A stretch of DNA of 64,000 bases from Flammeovirga sp. OC4 (GTDB taxonomy: Bacteria > Bacteroidota > Bacteroidia > Cytophagales > Flammeovirgaceae). Shown here piece by piece: positions 63,011 to 64,000 of the stretch. A program made the translations under genes and the position numbers. How positions within the stretch are numbered: position 1 is the first letter of the stretch; every line of letters begins with the position of its first letter. The stretch is from positions 1-64,000 of the forward strand of contig NZ_JTAM01000016.1 of the NCBI RefSeq assembly GCF_000812565.1, given 5' to 3'. Below the pieces are notes generated by a model that did no database searches, had not been told where the DNA came from, and saw nothing but the letters and a program-made list of their open reading frames with translations.

Positions 63011-63430
63011 TTATTTGTTTAAATTTTCAAGCTTTTTTATTAAGTTGGTGTTTTCTTCTCTAAGAGTTTGATTATCGTCTCTTAACTTACTATTACTGAT
63101 TCCTTGATAAACATTCCAAACTAATGATAAGCCTGCAATACTAACCCCTATCCATTTTACGTAGTCAGTTTTAGGTTCTAGTGATTTCCTATAGGCGAAC
63201 CAATCTTTATGATTATTTGCTATTTCTAATCCTACTTCAGATAATTTAATTGCGTGATCAGTATGTTTTTCAAATGGTGAAGATTTTATTAAGAGGTATC
63301 TAATTTTTTGAAATTTGTCTTCTCCCCACTCCAGTCCACTTAAAAATGAAAATTCTTTAAACATTAAGTATGGCTTTTGTGCTAATTTCAATTCTTGGAT
63401 TGCTTTGTTTATAATTTCGTTTTCTGTCAT
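63011..63430 (-). CDS. Small membrane-anchored protein of unknown function
   Basis: About 139 aa from the preferred ATG at 63430; the frame is open to 63490, but that extension overlaps a REP-like palindrome. The N-terminal part is helical and charged and looks like a winged-helix-like fold (KFQKIRYLLIKSSPFEKHTDHAIKLSEVGLEIANN). One membrane helix (WIGVSIAGLSLVWNVYQGI, near residue 95) is followed by a short coiled coil (LRDDNQTLREENTNLIKKLE). No family known to me. Confidence 0.65.
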   Translation of the reverse strand: MTENEIINKAIQELKLAQKPYLMFKEFSFLSGLEWGEDKFQKIRYLLIKSSPFEKHTDHAIKLSEVGLEIANNHKDWFAYRKSLEPKTDYVKWIGVSIAGLSLVWNVYQGISNSKLRDDNQTLREENTNLIKKLENLNK

Positions 63431-63476
63431 GATATTTTTAAAAATGGTGATGATAATGTTTCGTGATGTGGTTCGT

Positions 63477-63556
63477 GAGATGCAAAGCATTGCGTCTCTA
63501 CAGAGAGGTATTCTTTCATTTCAACGAATTGAATGTAAATCCACAATGCCTTGTGG
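63477..63556. repeat. REP-like palindrome pair
   Basis: GAGATGCAA (63477-63485) and TTGCGTCTC (63490-63498) form a stem with one G-U pair; this GAGACGCAA..TTGCGTCTC palindrome is a common REP-type element in Bacteroidota and cyanobacteria. A second palindrome, CCACAA TGCC TTGTGG, follows at 63541-63556. No matching REP-associated transposase gene is in the window. Confidence 0.65.
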
Positions 63557-63609
63557 CTTACGTACCACCAGTACTGAACCAAGTGTGACGTATACATGCT
63601 TTTAACTTG

Positions 63610-64000
63610 TTATTTATTTTTCATATTTGTGTAGAGTTTTATTCCTTTTTCACCTATTCTGTTTGTAATTAGATTCTCGATTTTTTTATAATGAACTCTA
63701 TCGTAAGTTATCACTTCATTAGGGTACCTTTCTAGCTTCAACTTTGATTTAGACCATTTAGTAATTTTATAAGTCTTAATATCTGTGCTATCATAAAACC
63801 AAAAGTTTGATAAATGAATAGTACCGTTTACCTCTCTTATATCTTTAGAAATTTTTATTTGAATAGGTTCATAGCCGATCGATTGGATCAGTAAAACTTT
63901 ATCATTTTTAGTGTTGCCGATCGTAAATTTTGCTTCTCCACTTTCATTAGTAACAACACCAATTTTTTCGTTTTTGCAAGAGACATTAGTACCTGGTAAT
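63610..64000 (-). CDS. Carboxypeptidase-regulatory-like protein, 5' end beyond window
   Basis: An open frame of about 130 codons runs from the right edge of the window to a TAA at 63610-63612. The visible start, LPGTNVSCKNEKIGVVTNESGEAKFTI ... VLLIQSIGYEPIQIKI, is the pattern of the carboxypeptidase D regulatory-like beta-sandwich found in Bacteroidota envelope proteins. The rest (about residues 60-130) is charged and not recognised. The N terminus and any signal peptide lie outside the window, so the full length is unknown. Confidence 0.65.
   Translation of the reverse strand, partial: LPGTNVSCKNEKIGVVTNESGEAKFTIGNTKNDKVLLIQSIGYEPIQIKISKDIREVNGTIHLSNFWFYDSTDIKTYKITKWSKSKLKLERYPNEVITYDRVHYKKIENLITNRIGEKGIKLYTNMKNK

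Overview
The window looks like low-GC DNA from a marine, polysaccharide-degrading member of the Bacteroidota, probably Flammeovirga or a close relative. The evidence is two SusC/SusD loci, a hybrid two-component regulator, several secreted sulfatases, lipoproteins with Bacteroidota-type signals, and a TAnnTTTG -7 element. The genus is inferred from the overall character, not proven.

Layout. (1) 0.2-8.4 kb, minus strand: a compact polysaccharide utilization locus, SusC-SusD-SusE-like protein-GH30 glycosidase, which suggests a beta-glucan such as a beta-1,6-linked one. (2) 8.8-20.7 kb: a membrane protein and a methyltransferase/DCC fusion, a secreted WD40-caspase protein, AhpF, and a 1356-residue hybrid two-component regulator whose receiver domain has Glu at the phosphoacceptor position. 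(3) 20.7-27.4 kb: a second secreted caspase-like protein, CyuA-like cysteine desulfidase, a YtfJ-like protein and small exported proteins. (4) 27.9-36.7 kb: a replication and partition module, with a membrane protein, ParB and ParA on the minus strand, a 1.6-kb origin with about 25 iterons and a perfect DnaA box, a long Rep_3-type initiator, and a second, atypical ParA/ParB pair on the plus strand. (5) 37.2-42.1 kb: YchJ-like protein, signal peptidase I, a MUG113-type GIY-YIG protein, an acyltransferase and a UmuD-like protein without its catalytic residues. (6) 43.3-62.9 kb, plus strand: a large second utilization locus with three sulfatases, GH144, GH3, SusC/SusD, two surface lipoproteins and a 7TM sensor fused to a transposase-type zinc ribbon. 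(7) 63.0-64.0 kb: a small membrane protein and the end of a gene cut by the window edge.

The origin module makes this a replicon with its own initiator, perhaps a second chromosome, chromid or megaplasmid. Iteron-like sites recur in two clusters 7-11 kb away from the origin, beside the caspase-like gene and near the cyuA-like gene, as expected for sites that titrate or handcuff the initiator.

An interspersed non-coding repeat of up to about 390 bp occurs at nine places in either orientation, all between genes. Separate REP-like palindromes occur at 48.85 and 63.48 kb. No tRNA, rRNA, CRISPR array or intact insertion sequence was recognised.

The strongest candidates for something undescribed are the 7TMR-DISM/IS1595-type zinc-ribbon fusion translationally coupled to a sulfatase gene, the replicon with distal iteron clusters and two unlike ParAB pairs, and the pseudo-active UmuD-like and receiver domains. 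All functions are read from sequence motifs only; no database search was possible.
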